From Verrucomicrobiota bacterium (GTDB lineage Bacteria; Verrucomicrobiota; Verrucomicrobiia; Chthoniobacterales; UBA10450), in the NCBI GenBank assembly GCA_005887825.1, contig VBQC01000006.1, forward strand, positions 1 through 46,288: a stretch of DNA of 46,288 nucleotides, read 5' to 3'. Positions 25,475-33,760 of the stretch are shown piece by piece. The notes beneath the pieces are model-generated. The model was not told the DNA's origin and made no database searches. It saw only the letters and a list, made by a program, of their open reading frames with translations. Both the position numbers and the translations under genes were made by a program. Numbering within the stretch: position 1 is the stretch's first letter; each line of letters opens with the position of its first letter.

Positions 25475-26524
25475 TCAGCCCTCGCTCGTATGCACGACAA
25501 TCTCGACACGGCGGTTCGGGCTTTGTTCTTCGATCGAGCCGTTCGGTGACGTCCGGAATTTCGCCGCGCCGTAACCACGCGTTTGGATTTGCACGGGACT
25601 AATTCTCATCGCCTCGACCAAATATTGTTTTACGCTATCAGCGCGGCGTTGGCTCAGATCGAGGTTGTACTCAGGTGAGCCGAATGAATCCGTATAGCCC
25701 TCGACCGTAAATGTTGCCCTCGGGTTGCGCTGGATGAGCGTGCCAAGCTTTTGCAATTGATCAATGGCGCTCGACTGCAATGTAGCGCTGTCATATTCGA
25801 ACAGTTGATCGTCGGGCATTCGCAATTTTGTGCCCGATCCGAGCGGACCTTTTTGCGCCAGCAACTGATCCAAATCGCTAAAGCCCGGAGCGCGCCCTTT
25901 GTTCGGCCCGGCACTGTCGGCCGGCAATTTGCTCGTGAAAGTATTCGGCCGCTTGATTGTTGTGCTGGTGGCAAGCTCGGTGCCGCTCAACGCCGGCTGT
26001 GGCCGGCCGGATACCGAGCTGTTGTTGAGCAACGATTGTTCCTGGGTCGCATTTGCATTGCTTGGAGGAGTCTGCGCAGTCGAGCGCTCGATTTCGGTAA
26101 GCACGGAATCCATGTCCGGTTGATCCACTTTCGGTTGGTTGGGCAAAACGTCGCGAACGTCGTCCGGCATCGCTGCGCTGGCCTGAATGTCCTGCAATAG
26201 CTTGTCGAACGATTTCTTTTCGTCCGGCAACTGCACATCGCTGTTGTCCGGCTCCGGCTTGGCCGCGGGATTTGTCTGATCGGCGCTGGGCTTATCCAGC
26301 TTCGATTCATCGATGCTCCTGACCTTGAACGTAGGCGTCTGCTGGTTTTGGGCGAATGCGGCTTCCACAGGTTGGAACCGCGTCCGGTAGAAATAAGCGC
26401 ACAGGGCGAGGTGCAATCCCAGGGAAACGATTAGTCCAAACCAGAGCCAACTGTGCTCTTTGCTGCCCGTGAGCAAACCTTCGGTCTCGAGGCTGTCGAA
26501 ATTGTCGAACTCGGAAACTCTCAT
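25475..26524 (-). CDS. OmpA-domain protein with a single membrane anchor
   Basis: The protein has 349 residues from the ATG at 26524; a frame reaching 26662 adds an unlikely N-terminus. A membrane segment (SWLWFGLIVSLGLHLALCAY, residues ~25-45) is followed by a long low-complexity Asn/Gln/Pro/Asp-rich linker. The C-terminal OmpA domain (residues ~245-349) includes FTVEGYTDSFGSPEYNLDLS, then QRRADSVKQYL and SPNRRVEIVV. The conserved Asp and Arg bind meso-diaminopimelate in peptidoglycan. It probably tethers the inner membrane to the cell wall. The N-terminal anchor plus linker resembles TonB-like or motor-stator architecture. It faces the pseudopilin gene tail to tail. Confidence 0.9.
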   Translation of the reverse strand: MRVSEFDNFDSLETEGLLTGSKEHSWLWFGLIVSLGLHLALCAYFYRTRFQPVEAAFAQNQQTPTFKVRSIDESKLDKPSADQTNPAAKPEPDNSDVQLPDEKKSFDKLLQDIQASAAMPDDVRDVLPNQPKVDQPDMDSVLTEIERSTAQTPPSNANATQEQSLLNNSSVSGRPQPALSGTELATSTTIKRPNTFTSKLPADSAGPNKGRAPGFSDLDQLLAQKGPLGSGTKLRMPDDQLFEYDSATLQSSAIDQLQKLGTLIQRNPRATFTVEGYTDSFGSPEYNLDLSQRRADSVKQYLVEAMRISPVQIQTRGYGAAKFRTSPNGSIEEQSPNRRVEIVVHTSEG

Positions 26525-26690
26525 CGCTTCAGGAAGATAAACGAGTAACGCGGCAAAATTGTCAAACGGGCAGGAGGCTTCCCCTGCCGCTGGAATTAGA
26601 CAACGCGCGGCCGCTTCGCGTTCGCTCAATAAAGAAGGAAATCGCAGTCTGCCGAAGGCCATCCGCCACGCGCGCCTCTCTCTTTCTTGT

Positions 26691-26730
26691 CATGTCGAGC
26701 CCCGAAAACTTTCGGGGTCGAGACATCTCT
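26691..26730. repeat. Dispersed palindromic repeat (family A), copy 1
   Basis: CATGTCGAGC, then a CCCCGAAAACTTTCGGGG hairpin, then GTCGAGACATCTCT. The same frame of motifs recurs at 30602-30708. It abuts the panB stop codon, so it may also serve as a terminator-like structure. Confidence 0.65.
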
Positions 26731-27509
26731 TATCTAGATTCGGTTCCGACACCCATCCGCGTCCGCTCGATAAATGCTCTGACTGCCCGGCGAATTTCGT
26801 CGGCGACTCGTGCCTCGGGCGAAACAAACTTCGGTGTAAACCACGGGAACAACCCAATCAAATCATGCGTGACTAAAATTTGCCCGTCGCAATGCTCGCC
26901 CGAGCCGATGCCGATGGTTGGGATGCCGATCGTGTTCGTGATTTGCCTGGCGATGTCCGCAATCACGATTTCCAGCACAACAGAAAACGCGCCGGCTCTC
27001 TCCACTGCGTGCGCATCTGCAATTAGCGTGTCGGCTTCAGATTGTGTGCGTCCTTTGACCCTATAACCGCCTTCTTCCCGCACACTTTGAGGTAGCATCC
27101 CGATATGCGCCATGAAGGGGATTCCCGCCTGCGTGATCGCTTCGATGTGCGCGACGTGGCTTGCACCGCCTTCCAACTTCACCGCTTGCGCGCCAGCAGC
27201 GACAAATTGTTTCGCCGTTTCCACTGCCTGCCTGGGCGTATCGTACGTGTGAATCGGCATATCGGCGACAAGCAAGGCCTGCTTCACGCCACGCACCACC
27301 GCGCGTGTATGATGCAGCATTTCTTCCAGCGTCACACGCGTGGTGTCCTGGTAGCCAAGCACCACCATGCCTAACGAGTCGCCCACGAGAATGATATCGA
27401 TTCCGCTTTCATCGAGCAGCCGCGCCGTTGGATAATCATAAGCTGTGAGCGCGGTGATCCGCTCGCCGCGGCGCTTCATTTCACGAAAGTCTTTCATTGC
27501 GTTTCCCAC
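26730..27509 (-). CDS. panB: 3-methyl-2-oxobutanoate hydroxymethyltransferase
   Basis: The protein has 259 residues. It adds a hydroxymethyl group from methylene-tetrahydrofolate to ketoisovalerate, giving ketopantoate for CoA synthesis. ITALTAYDYPTARLLDESGI, VGDSLGMVVLGYQDT and ADMPIHTY hold the metal and substrate residues. VKLEGG carries the catalytic region, and MAHIGMLPQS and GIPTIGIGSG complete the signature. The start overlaps the end of folK by 16 bases (an internal Met at 27497 is possible), so the two are translationally coupled. Folate and pantothenate synthesis meet here because PanB uses a folate cofactor. Confidence 0.97.
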   Translation of the reverse strand: MGNAMKDFREMKRRGERITALTAYDYPTARLLDESGIDIILVGDSLGMVVLGYQDTTRVTLEEMLHHTRAVVRGVKQALLVADMPIHTYDTPRQAVETAKQFVAAGAQAVKLEGGASHVAHIEAITQAGIPFMAHIGMLPQSVREEGGYRVKGRTQSEADTLIADAHAVERAGAFSVVLEIVIADIARQITNTIGIPTIGIGSGEHCDGQILVTHDLIGLFPWFTPKFVSPEARVADEIRRAVRAFIERTRMGVGTESR

Positions 27510-28003
27510 TCATTCGTGAGGCGAACTACGTTACATGTGTCATCAAATTGCGCGAGCAACTCCCGAACTGTTTTCCTTCCCGTTGGCAAAATTAGATCCG
27601 GCCGAATGTCGGCGAGCGGCTGAAGCACGAACTTCCTCAAATGCATCCGCGGATGCGGCAATTGCAATTCTTTCCTGTCGATTTCCGTGTCGCCAAAATA
27701 GAGGAGGTCGATGTCGATCTTGCGGGAAACGTTGCGCGGATGATCGGGCGGACGGCCGAGCGCTACCTCGATTGCCGCCAATTGTTTCCACAAATTCACC
27801 GGATCGCCTTCGTAGTCGAACTCAACGACTGCATTGAAAAATTTCTGCGCGTCCGGCTCACAATCGACCGGATCGGTTTCGTAAATCGCCGAGGAAAGAA
27901 CTGGCGGCCGCACATCTGTCAGATCAACAATTTGTTTTCGCGCCGCGCGCAAATTATCGAGGCGATCGCCAAGATTCGACCCAAGTGCAACGGCGACTCT
28001 CAT
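27494..28003 (-). CDS. folK: 2-amino-4-hydroxy-6-hydroxymethyldihydropteridine pyrophosphokinase
   Basis: The protein has 169 residues from the ATG at 28003, which is preceded by a CAGGAGG ribosome-binding site. A longer frame would start inside a repeat. MRVAVALGSNLGDRLDNL is the HPPK start. LGRPPDHPRNVSRKIDIDLL holds the ATP-binding and catalytic region, with the paired Asp in DIDLL. It activates the pterin before condensation with p-aminobenzoate in folate synthesis. dapB lies upstream on the same strand, and panB overlaps its end. Confidence 0.96.
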   Translation of the reverse strand: MRVAVALGSNLGDRLDNLRAARKQIVDLTDVRPPVLSSAIYETDPVDCEPDAQKFFNAVVEFDYEGDPVNLWKQLAAIEVALGRPPDHPRNVSRKIDIDLLYFGDTEIDRKELQLPHPRMHLRKFVLQPLADIRPDLILPTGRKTVRELLAQFDDTCNVVRLTNEWETQ

Positions 28004-28008
28004 TGCGA

Positions 28009-28015
28009 CCTCCTG
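28009..28015 (-). promoter_or_regulatory. Ribosome-binding site of folK
   Basis: CAGGAGG on the minus strand sits five bases before ATG 28003. It selects this start over the upstream in-frame ATG at 28039. Confidence 0.7.
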
Positions 28016-28016
28016 T

Positions 28017-28078
28017 CGAGGCAGGCGTGTCGCCTGCAAGCCCTGCGAGAAGCGCAGCCGGCACGGCTGCCACTACAG
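28017..28078 (-). repeat. Short dispersed repeat between dapB and folK (family B)
   Basis: AGGCAGGCGTGTCGCCTGCA is the inverted counterpart of the repeat in the pseudopilin leader (19 of 20 core bases match). It is followed by a second, weaker unit GCACGGCTGCCACTACAG on the plus strand. It fills most of the dapB-folK gap. Confidence 0.65.
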
Positions 28079-28804
28079 ACCCAGCACATCTTGCATTGAG
28101 TAGAGCCCCGGTGGTTTGCCAATGATCCAGCTGGCCGCGCACAACGCTCCTCGCGCAAACGTTTCACGGTTGCTCGCCCGATGCGTCAACTCGAGGCGTT
28201 CGCTCGGTCCGGCAAAAATTACTGTGTGATCGCCAACCACATCACCGCCACGAACCGCATGGATTCCGATTTCCGTGTCCAATCGTTCGCCCATATTTCC
28301 ATCTCGCCCATGACGCACTTTGTCGATCTTGCGCGTTTCCATCAAAATCTCTGTGAGTTTTTTTGCTGTTCCGCTGGGCGCATCCTTCTTCAGCCGGTGG
28401 TGCATCTCAACGATTTCGAGATCGAAATCGTCACTGAGCAGTTCTGCGGTTTTGCGCACGAGCCAGAAAAGTGTGTTCACGCCAACGCTGAAGTTGGGAG
28501 AATAAACAACAGGCAAAGTCTTGGCAGCCTCGTCGATTTTTTCCCGTTGCTCGGACGAATGTCCGGTCGTGCCGATAACGAGCGGGAGTTTCTTTTTCGT
28601 CGCTGCCGTGCAAATGAGGTCGGTTGCGTCGGGACGAGTGAAATCGATCGCAACATCGACATCCGTCATTTCTACCTCGAGCGCATCGCCACGCTCGCAA
28701 CGCGCCGCGATCACGAAATCAAGCTCAGATTCCGCCGCGGTGGACACAGCGCGCCCCATCTGGCCATTCGGGCCGATAAGCAAAATGCGAACCTTGGATT
28801 TCAT
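28073..28804 (-). CDS. dapB: 4-hydroxy-tetrahydrodipicolinate reductase
   Basis: The protein has 243 residues, slightly short for the family (~240-270). RILLIGPNGQMGRAVSTA is the NAD(P)-binding loop. EMHHRLKKDAPSGTAKKL is the catalytic and substrate-binding motif. The C-terminus ends SMQDVLGL as usual. It reduces the product of DapA on the way to diaminopimelate and lysine. Its ATG overlaps the dapA stop by four bases (ATGA), so the two are coupled. Confidence 0.97.
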   Translation of the reverse strand: MKSKVRILLIGPNGQMGRAVSTAAESELDFVIAARCERGDALEVEMTDVDVAIDFTRPDATDLICTAATKKKLPLVIGTTGHSSEQREKIDEAAKTLPVVYSPNFSVGVNTLFWLVRKTAELLSDDFDLEIVEMHHRLKKDAPSGTAKKLTEILMETRKIDKVRHGRDGNMGERLDTEIGIHAVRGGDVVGDHTVIFAGPSERLELTHRASNRETFARGALCAASWIIGKPPGLYSMQDVLGL

Positions 28805-29676
28805 CGCTGTTCGAATTCTGCGAGCGATTTGCGGAGACGCTCCTGATTTGCTTCACTCATTTCGCACAAGGGCAACCGGCATTCGGCCGACATCGCGCCG
28901 CGCCAGCCGAGCGCCGTCTTCACCGGCACCGGATTCGGCTCGATGAACAAATCTTTGAAAAGCGGAAACAATTTGCGGTGCAGATTTTCGGCCAATTTTA
29001 CATCTCCTGACTGGTAAGCGTGGACAAGTGCGCGAATTTCCGCCGGAAATAAATTCGAAGCCACGCTCACGACCCCAACCGCGCCGACCGACATGAACGG
29101 CAGCGTCAGTGAATCGTCGCCGCTCAAAATCGTGAACGACTCAGGCAAATGTGCGCGCAACTCACTTACCCGCTCGACGCTTCCGCTGGCCTCCTTAATT
29201 GAGACGATATTCCGGCATTCGTTCGCCAGTCGCGCCACCGTATCGGGTGCGATATCCACGCCGCAACGGCTGGGAATGTTGTAGAGCATAATGGGTAGAG
29301 ACGTGGCATCGGCAATCGCTTTGAAATGCCGGAGCAAACCTTCCTGGCTCGGCTTGTTGTAGTAAGGCGCAACGAGGAGCGCGCCATCTGCGCCCAGTTT
29401 TTCGGCTGCTTTTGTGTCGGCGACGGCGTGATGCGTCGCGTTGGAACCCGTTCCGGCGAGCACCTGACAACGTTTCTTTGCGGTCGCGACCGCAAGCCGG
29501 ATCAGTTGTTCACGTTCCTCGTGTGAAAGGGTGGGCGATTCGCCGGTCGTGCCGACCGCGACGATTCCGGTAATGCCAGCGGCGATCTGCGCTTCGATCA
29601 GTTTCTCAAATGCGGATGTATCGATCCCACCGTCACGGAATGGCGTGACCAGGGCTGTGAATGTGCCGCGAAACAT
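28801..29676 (-). CDS. dapA: 4-hydroxy-tetrahydrodipicolinate synthase
   Basis: The protein has 291 residues, the usual length. GTTGESPTLSHEE holds the substrate-binding Thr pair. YYNKPSQEG and LYNIPSRCG contain the catalytic Tyr (Tyr132), and SIKEASGS holds the Schiff-base Lys161. It condenses pyruvate with aspartate semialdehyde, the first committed step to diaminopimelate and lysine. dapF is upstream on the same strand and dapB overlaps downstream. No lysine riboswitch is recognisable upstream. Confidence 0.98.
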   Translation of the reverse strand: MFRGTFTALVTPFRDGGIDTSAFEKLIEAQIAAGITGIVAVGTTGESPTLSHEEREQLIRLAVATAKKRCQVLAGTGSNATHHAVADTKAAEKLGADGALLVAPYYNKPSQEGLLRHFKAIADATSLPIMLYNIPSRCGVDIAPDTVARLANECRNIVSIKEASGSVERVSELRAHLPESFTILSGDDSLTLPFMSVGAVGVVSVASNLFPAEIRALVHAYQSGDVKLAENLHRKLFPLFKDLFIEPNPVPVKTALGWRGAMSAECRLPLCEMSEANQERLRKSLAEFEQR

Positions 29677-29728
29677 CGGGAGACGTTAAAAACGTTACAA
29701 GGGTTACAAAGTAGTAAAGCTACGGAAA

Positions 29729-30532
29729 TCAAACTTCGACTGTTCCCTCGAAAGCGAATTCCGCCGGGCCGGTTAATGTGACATTCTTGAATTGCTCGCC
29801 GCTTCTCTCAAAATCGACCTGCAGTTCATCTCCGCCGCGCACTAGAACGCCGACAGGACCGTTGATCTTTTCACAAGCGGCAAAGATGAGCGCGCTCGCG
29901 ACCACGCCAGTGCCACACGCAAGGGTTTCATCTTCCACGCCGCGCTCGTAAGTGCGGACCGCAATCTTATTCGCTCCGCGTTTTTCAATAAAATTCACGT
30001 TTGCGCCCTTTGGTGAAAACATTTCGTGGTGACGGATGGCCGCGCCTTCTCTCTGGACATCAACATCGTCAACTTGTGAGACGGGAATAACTACATGCGG
30101 TACGCCGCTGTTGATGAAATGAATTGCCTTATCTTTAGTTGCGATGCGAAGCGGGATGTTCAGTCGCAAATCAGCCGGCTCAGTCATTTTCAGCGTTACG
30201 AGATCCCCAATAAGCCTGGCCGAAATGACGCCAGCCGGAGTTTCAAAAGAAATTTTACCTTCCGCCCCTGCAACCCTATTTGCAAAACGTGCGAAGCAAC
30301 GCGCGCCGTTGCCGCACATTTCCGCTTCTCCGCCGTCTGCATTAAAGTAGCGCATCCGAAAATCCGCGCGGTTCGCCGCTTTTTCGAGCAACAAAATCCC
30401 ATCGGCGCCGATTCCCCGGTGACGATCGCAAAGGTGTGCGATTTGGCTGCGATTCAGATGAATGTCGCCCGCGCGATTGTCCATCAGGACAAAATCGTTT
30501 CCCGCGCCGTTCATTTTTGTGAAACGCAGCAT
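29729..30532 (-). CDS. dapF: Diaminopimelate epimerase
   Basis: The protein has 267 residues from the ATG at 30532 (MLRFTKMNGAGNDFVLMDN, the usual family start); an ATG six codons earlier at 30550 is possible. The catalytic cysteines are Cys73 in EMCGNGARC and Cys206 in LACGTGV. It converts LL- to meso-diaminopimelate for peptidoglycan and lysine. It is the first gene of the minus-strand run dapF-dapA-dapB-folK-panB, with 52 bases to dapA. Confidence 0.97.
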   Translation of the reverse strand: MLRFTKMNGAGNDFVLMDNRAGDIHLNRSQIAHLCDRHRGIGADGILLLEKAANRADFRMRYFNADGGEAEMCGNGARCFARFANRVAGAEGKISFETPAGVISARLIGDLVTLKMTEPADLRLNIPLRIATKDKAIHFINSGVPHVVIPVSQVDDVDVQREGAAIRHHEMFSPKGANVNFIEKRGANKIAVRTYERGVEDETLACGTGVVASALIFAACEKINGPVGVLVRGGDELQVDFERSGEQFKNVTLTGPAEFAFEGTVEV

Positions 30533-30601
30533 CCGTTTTTCGTCTAGCATAGTCTATCACGAAAGCCAACTGGCGCTGCAGTGGCCGCTCCTTTCGGTTG
30601 C

Positions 30602-30708
30602 CATGTCGAGCGGAGTCGAGACATCTCTCATTGTTATCGGATTAGAGTGAGAGATTCCTCGACCCATTCGACTTCGCTCAGGGCAAGACTTTCGCTCGGA
30701 ATGACAAA
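30602..30708. repeat. Dispersed palindromic repeat (family A), copy 2
   Basis: CATGTCGAGCGGAGTCGAGACATCTCT is followed by an inverted arm GAGAGATTCCTCGAC and by TTCGCTCGGAATGACA. It shares its opening motif with 26691-26730. It fills most of the 244-base gap between dapF and the secreted hydrolase gene; no gene is visible there. Confidence 0.65.
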
Positions 30709-30794
30709 GCTGCGCGCGTTGCGGCGAGCGCAGCTACATTTAAGAAACTCAGTGGCCATTGCCAGATTGCGTTTTGACGTTTACTTATTCCGTC

Positions 30795-31550
30795 GTGAAG
30801 AGACGGGCTACTTGGGTTTCTCTCGTGATTCTTGGGTTCACGATGCGGGCATCTTTCGCCGAAGATTACAACGGCCTGATCCTCGAGCAGATCAAACAAA
30901 TGCCGCAGGGCGGCCATTATTCTGTTTCGCGCTTCGCCAAGATCCGCCTGCAATCGTCGGCCCACTTCGAGTCCGGCAAATTTTTCATTCTGCCTTCGGC
31001 GGCCTCGCCAAGTTTCTGCTCGGGCGCAACCTATCTCGTGTTCATCAGGGCGATAGAGGCTTTGCGCGCTCGCGGTGAGCTGCACTTTGATTATGCCACG
31101 TTGGAACAACTGATCATCCGAGATCAACGCGATGGGGAAGGGATTTGGGGACGGTGGAACGCGAATGGGCCGGGCACGGCGCGCCTTTTTCACGAGCTGG
31201 GCCTTGGACTAAACTTCGACGACTTTGATCAGGCAAAGCCGGGCGATTTCATGAAAATTTTCTGGTCGCGGCAGGTGGGCAAAAGCGAGCACGGCCATTC
31301 CACCATTTTTCTTGGCATGGAGAATCGGTTAGGCGTGCAATGTGTCCGCTACTGGTCGAGCAATATTCCGTCCGGGTACGGCGAGAAGAGCGTCCCGAGA
31401 AGTAAGATTGCCTACGCCATCTTTTCGCGTCTTCAAACGCCTGCCAACCTGGTGCGAATCAATAGTGCACCTTTCACTGACACGTACTTGGCGTCTCTTC
31501 TCCGAGCTCGCTCCAGCATCACTGAAGCCGGCACAAAGTGCGGTCTGTAA
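30795..31550 (+). CDS. Secreted putative cysteine hydrolase (papain-like/NlpC-P60-like)
   Basis: From the GTG at 30795 the protein has 251 residues with a signal peptide (VSLVILGFTMRASFA, then EDY). A TTG 36 bases upstream gives a less convincing N-terminus. A Cys in SPSFCSGATYLVF (Cys75), a His in SEHGHSTIFLG (His166/His168) and a polar WSSN (Asn190) follow the Cys-His-Asn order of papain-like amidases. KPGDFMKIFW before the His is typical of the NlpC/P60 and CHAP 'PGDL' strand. I infer a periplasmic or extracellular amidase or peptidase, possibly acting on the cell wall. No named family recognised. Confidence 0.7.
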   Translation: MKRRATWVSLVILGFTMRASFAEDYNGLILEQIKQMPQGGHYSVSRFAKIRLQSSAHFESGKFFILPSAASPSFCSGATYLVFIRAIEALRARGELHFDYATLEQLIIRDQRDGEGIWGRWNANGPGTARLFHELGLGLNFDDFDQAKPGDFMKIFWSRQVGKSEHGHSTIFLGMENRLGVQCVRYWSSNIPSGYGEKSVPRSKIAYAIFSRLQTPANLVRINSAPFTDTYLASLLRARSSITEAGTKCGL

Positions 31551-31733
31551 TCTCTTGCTGATCGGAAGACGCCTCAGCGTTAGAACGCCGGGTCTTTTTC
31601 AATAGTTGGCAGCCAGCAGACCGTAACGGCGACGCCAGTATGGCAGGTCTGGTCACAGGCTCGCCACGGCGGTAGTGCTGTATTTCGCGGCGAAACTTGC
31701 TTTGCGACTCTTCGCGTAAGACGCTTTGACATT

Positions 31734-32393
31734 ATGCGGGAGCGCGAAGAGACGCTGACGATTAACGAGATTTATCACTCGATCCAAGGCGAAAGCACCT
31801 GGGTGGGGCGACCGTGCGTTTTTGTGCGGCTGACTTTCTGCAATCTGCGCTGCAATTATTGTGACACAGAGTACGCCTTTTACGAAGGGAAGAAACAGAC
31901 TCTGAAGCAGATCGCAGATGCGGCGGAGGCTTTTCATTGTCCGCTCGTCGAGATCACAGGCGGCGAGCCGCTCCTACAGAAAAATGTGCTGCCTTTGATG
32001 TCGATTTTATGCGATGCCGGATACACGGTCTTACTCGAAACAAGCGGTGCGCACGATATTTCGAAAGTCGATCCGCGCGTCCACCGGATCATGGATTTGA
32101 AAACACCGGGAAGCGGCGAAGTCGATAAAAACCTTTGGTTGAACATCGACCATCTCACCTTGCGCGACGAGGTGAAGTTTGTGATGGGATCACGCGAAGA
32201 TTACGAATGGTCACGCGATAAAGTGCGGCGGTATAATCTGCTTTCACGTTGTCATGCCGTGCTTTTCTCGCCGATTTTTGGGAGGATTGATCCCCGCGAA
32301 ATCGTCGACTGGATTTTGGCGGATAAACTCGACGTTCGATTTCAACTCCAGATGCACAAGTTCATCTGGAGCCCGACACAGCGAGGAGTCTGA
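31734..32393 (+). CDS. queE: 7-carboxy-7-deazaguanine synthase
   Basis: The protein has 219 residues. It is a radical-SAM enzyme that makes the 7-deazaguanine core of queuosine. FCNLRCNYCDTEY carries the C-x3-C-x2-C cluster (Cys36, Cys40, Cys43). YHSIQGESTWVGRPCVF is the usual QueE start and EITGGEPLLQ is the SAM-binding GGEP motif. queD follows three bases after its stop, so the two are one operon. QueC and QueF, the next enzymes, are not in the window. No preQ1 riboswitch is visible upstream. Confidence 0.96.
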   Translation: MREREETLTINEIYHSIQGESTWVGRPCVFVRLTFCNLRCNYCDTEYAFYEGKKQTLKQIADAAEAFHCPLVEITGGEPLLQKNVLPLMSILCDAGYTVLLETSGAHDISKVDPRVHRIMDLKTPGSGEVDKNLWLNIDHLTLRDEVKFVMGSREDYEWSRDKVRRYNLLSRCHAVLFSPIFGRIDPREIVDWILADKLDVRFQLQMHKFIWSPTQRGV

Positions 32394-32396
32394 GTT

Positions 32397-32759
32397 ATGC
32401 GAGCTCGATTAACAAAGGACTTCACTTTTGAAGCGGCGCAGACTCTGCCGAATGCGCCGGAGGGCCATAAATGCAGAGGGGTGCATGGACACAGTTTCAA
32501 GGTGGAAGTCTCTGTCGAGGGCAGTGTCGATCCAAAAACAGGATGGGTCTATGATCATGCAAATATCAGCGACGCGATGAAGCCGCTTCTGAAAATGTTG
32601 GACCACGCTTACCTCAACGATATCGAAGGTTTGGAGAATCCAACGATTGAAAAAATCGCAGAATGGCTCTGGAAGAAATTGGAATCTCAATGTCCCGGGC
32701 TCTGCGAAATCGTGGTGCACGAAACGCCAACGGCCCGGTGCGTTTATCGCAGCGAGTAA
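32397..32759 (+). CDS. queD: 6-carboxy-5,6,7,8-tetrahydropterin synthase (QueD) with a changed zinc ligand
   Basis: The protein has 120 residues, same length and layout as E. coli QueD. It makes carboxytetrahydropterin, the substrate of QueE, from dihydroneopterin triphosphate. GHKCRGVHGHSF holds the catalytic Cys26 and zinc ligands His30 and His32. LDHAYLNDIEGLENPT and HETPTARCVY match the rest of the active site. The first zinc ligand, His in the FEAAH motif of E. coli QueD, is Gln15 here (FEAAQTLP). Coupling to queE supports the assignment; whether activity is normal is open. Confidence 0.93.
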   Translation: MRARLTKDFTFEAAQTLPNAPEGHKCRGVHGHSFKVEVSVEGSVDPKTGWVYDHANISDAMKPLLKMLDHAYLNDIEGLENPTIEKIAEWLWKKLESQCPGLCEIVVHETPTARCVYRSE

Positions 32760-32799
32760 AAGCTGGCGATCGCGGCGCCATTAGAGCGCCCCGCTACAG

Positions 32800-33678
32800 T
32801 TAATGTTTGGGCGCAGGGACGGTGCCGGTCTCGATTGCTTCCTTGTGCTGTGCGATTATGCGGTTGGCCGTCTCCTCCACCATTTGCTCTAGCAGCAGTC
32901 GCACATGCGTGTTCGGCCGGTAATCTGCTGCAGCGATGTGTTTGACGCGATCGGCGTGGGCTGAGAGTTGGTAACATTTCCGAAACCCAACCCGCTGCGG
33001 ATCATCAGGATTGTAAACGGCGATCGATTGCCCGCCGTTCTTCTTCATCACCGTAAAGCAGGGGACATCAGTCGGCCCATCGCCGACGTAGATCATGTTT
33101 GGAAATGGAATTGGGCGAATGTACGCGTCCATGTGGTCGTTGACGTCCTGCGACATGTCGAGCAGGCCTTTGTTAATCCGAAATAAGAACTGCGTTTTCT
33201 GCGTATGACTGATGACGCGTTTGGGAAAACTGATCCGGCCTTCTTCGTCCTCTGCAAATTCGCAACCAAAAATGGCGCGCACATAAGGCTGTAAACGACT
33301 TCCATCGAGCAGCACCTTTAGTCCGGACGAGATAATATAATGTTCCACCATGATGCCGTGGGCGATCTGCTCCTCCGTGAGAAGATTATTTCGAAATTCT
33401 TCGAACATTTCCGGCAGGCCTTCGTAAAAACTTAATTTGCTACCAAGCTTTCTTAGCTCTGCATTGGTCGGCCGATCCACGCCGAAGGTGTCGAGCATCA
33501 CCTTCATATAAGCGAGCTCGTTGTCATACCCCTGTTCCCGCATGAGCTCAGCGCAACGCCGCCAGAAACTCTCGCCATTAATGCCAAAAGCAGGAAAGAT
33601 CACGTCGTCCTGCATGTAACTCGGGCTAAGCGTCTGATCGTAATCGTAAACCATGGCAACGGTGTTTTGTGGCGTCAT
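32800..33678 (-). CDS. HAD-superfamily phosphatase-like hydrolase
   Basis: The protein has 292 residues. MVYDYDQTLS is HAD motif I, with nucleophile Asp12 and acid Asp14. HYIISSGLK is motif II. YVGDGPTDVPCF is motif III with the metal-binding Asp pair. A cap of about 100 residues sits between motifs I and II. The substrate is unknown; the layout resembles PSP-like haloacid-dehalogenase phosphatases. It converges with queD and is followed upstream by the amidotransferase on the same strand. Confidence 0.88.
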   Translation of the reverse strand: MTPQNTVAMVYDYDQTLSPSYMQDDVIFPAFGINGESFWRRCAELMREQGYDNELAYMKVMLDTFGVDRPTNAELRKLGSKLSFYEGLPEMFEEFRNNLLTEEQIAHGIMVEHYIISSGLKVLLDGSRLQPYVRAIFGCEFAEDEEGRISFPKRVISHTQKTQFLFRINKGLLDMSQDVNDHMDAYIRPIPFPNMIYVGDGPTDVPCFTVMKKNGGQSIAVYNPDDPQRVGFRKCYQLSAHADRVKHIAAADYRPNTHVRLLLEQMVEETANRIIAQHKEAIETGTVPAPKH

Positions 33679-33760
33679 GGGAAGACCGGAAATGGTTAAA
33701 TAGTTACATCCTTACAATGGCACGCGTTCAACCGCTGCAATGCTTTAACCGCTTACCAAT

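Noticed and set aside
30533-30794. Lysine riboswitch before dapF
   Set aside because: The gap is mostly the family A palindrome and is too short for the large lysine aptamer.
31551-31733. preQ1 riboswitch before queE
   Set aside because: I see no preQ1 aptamer pattern (short hairpin with an A-rich 3' tail ending next to the start).
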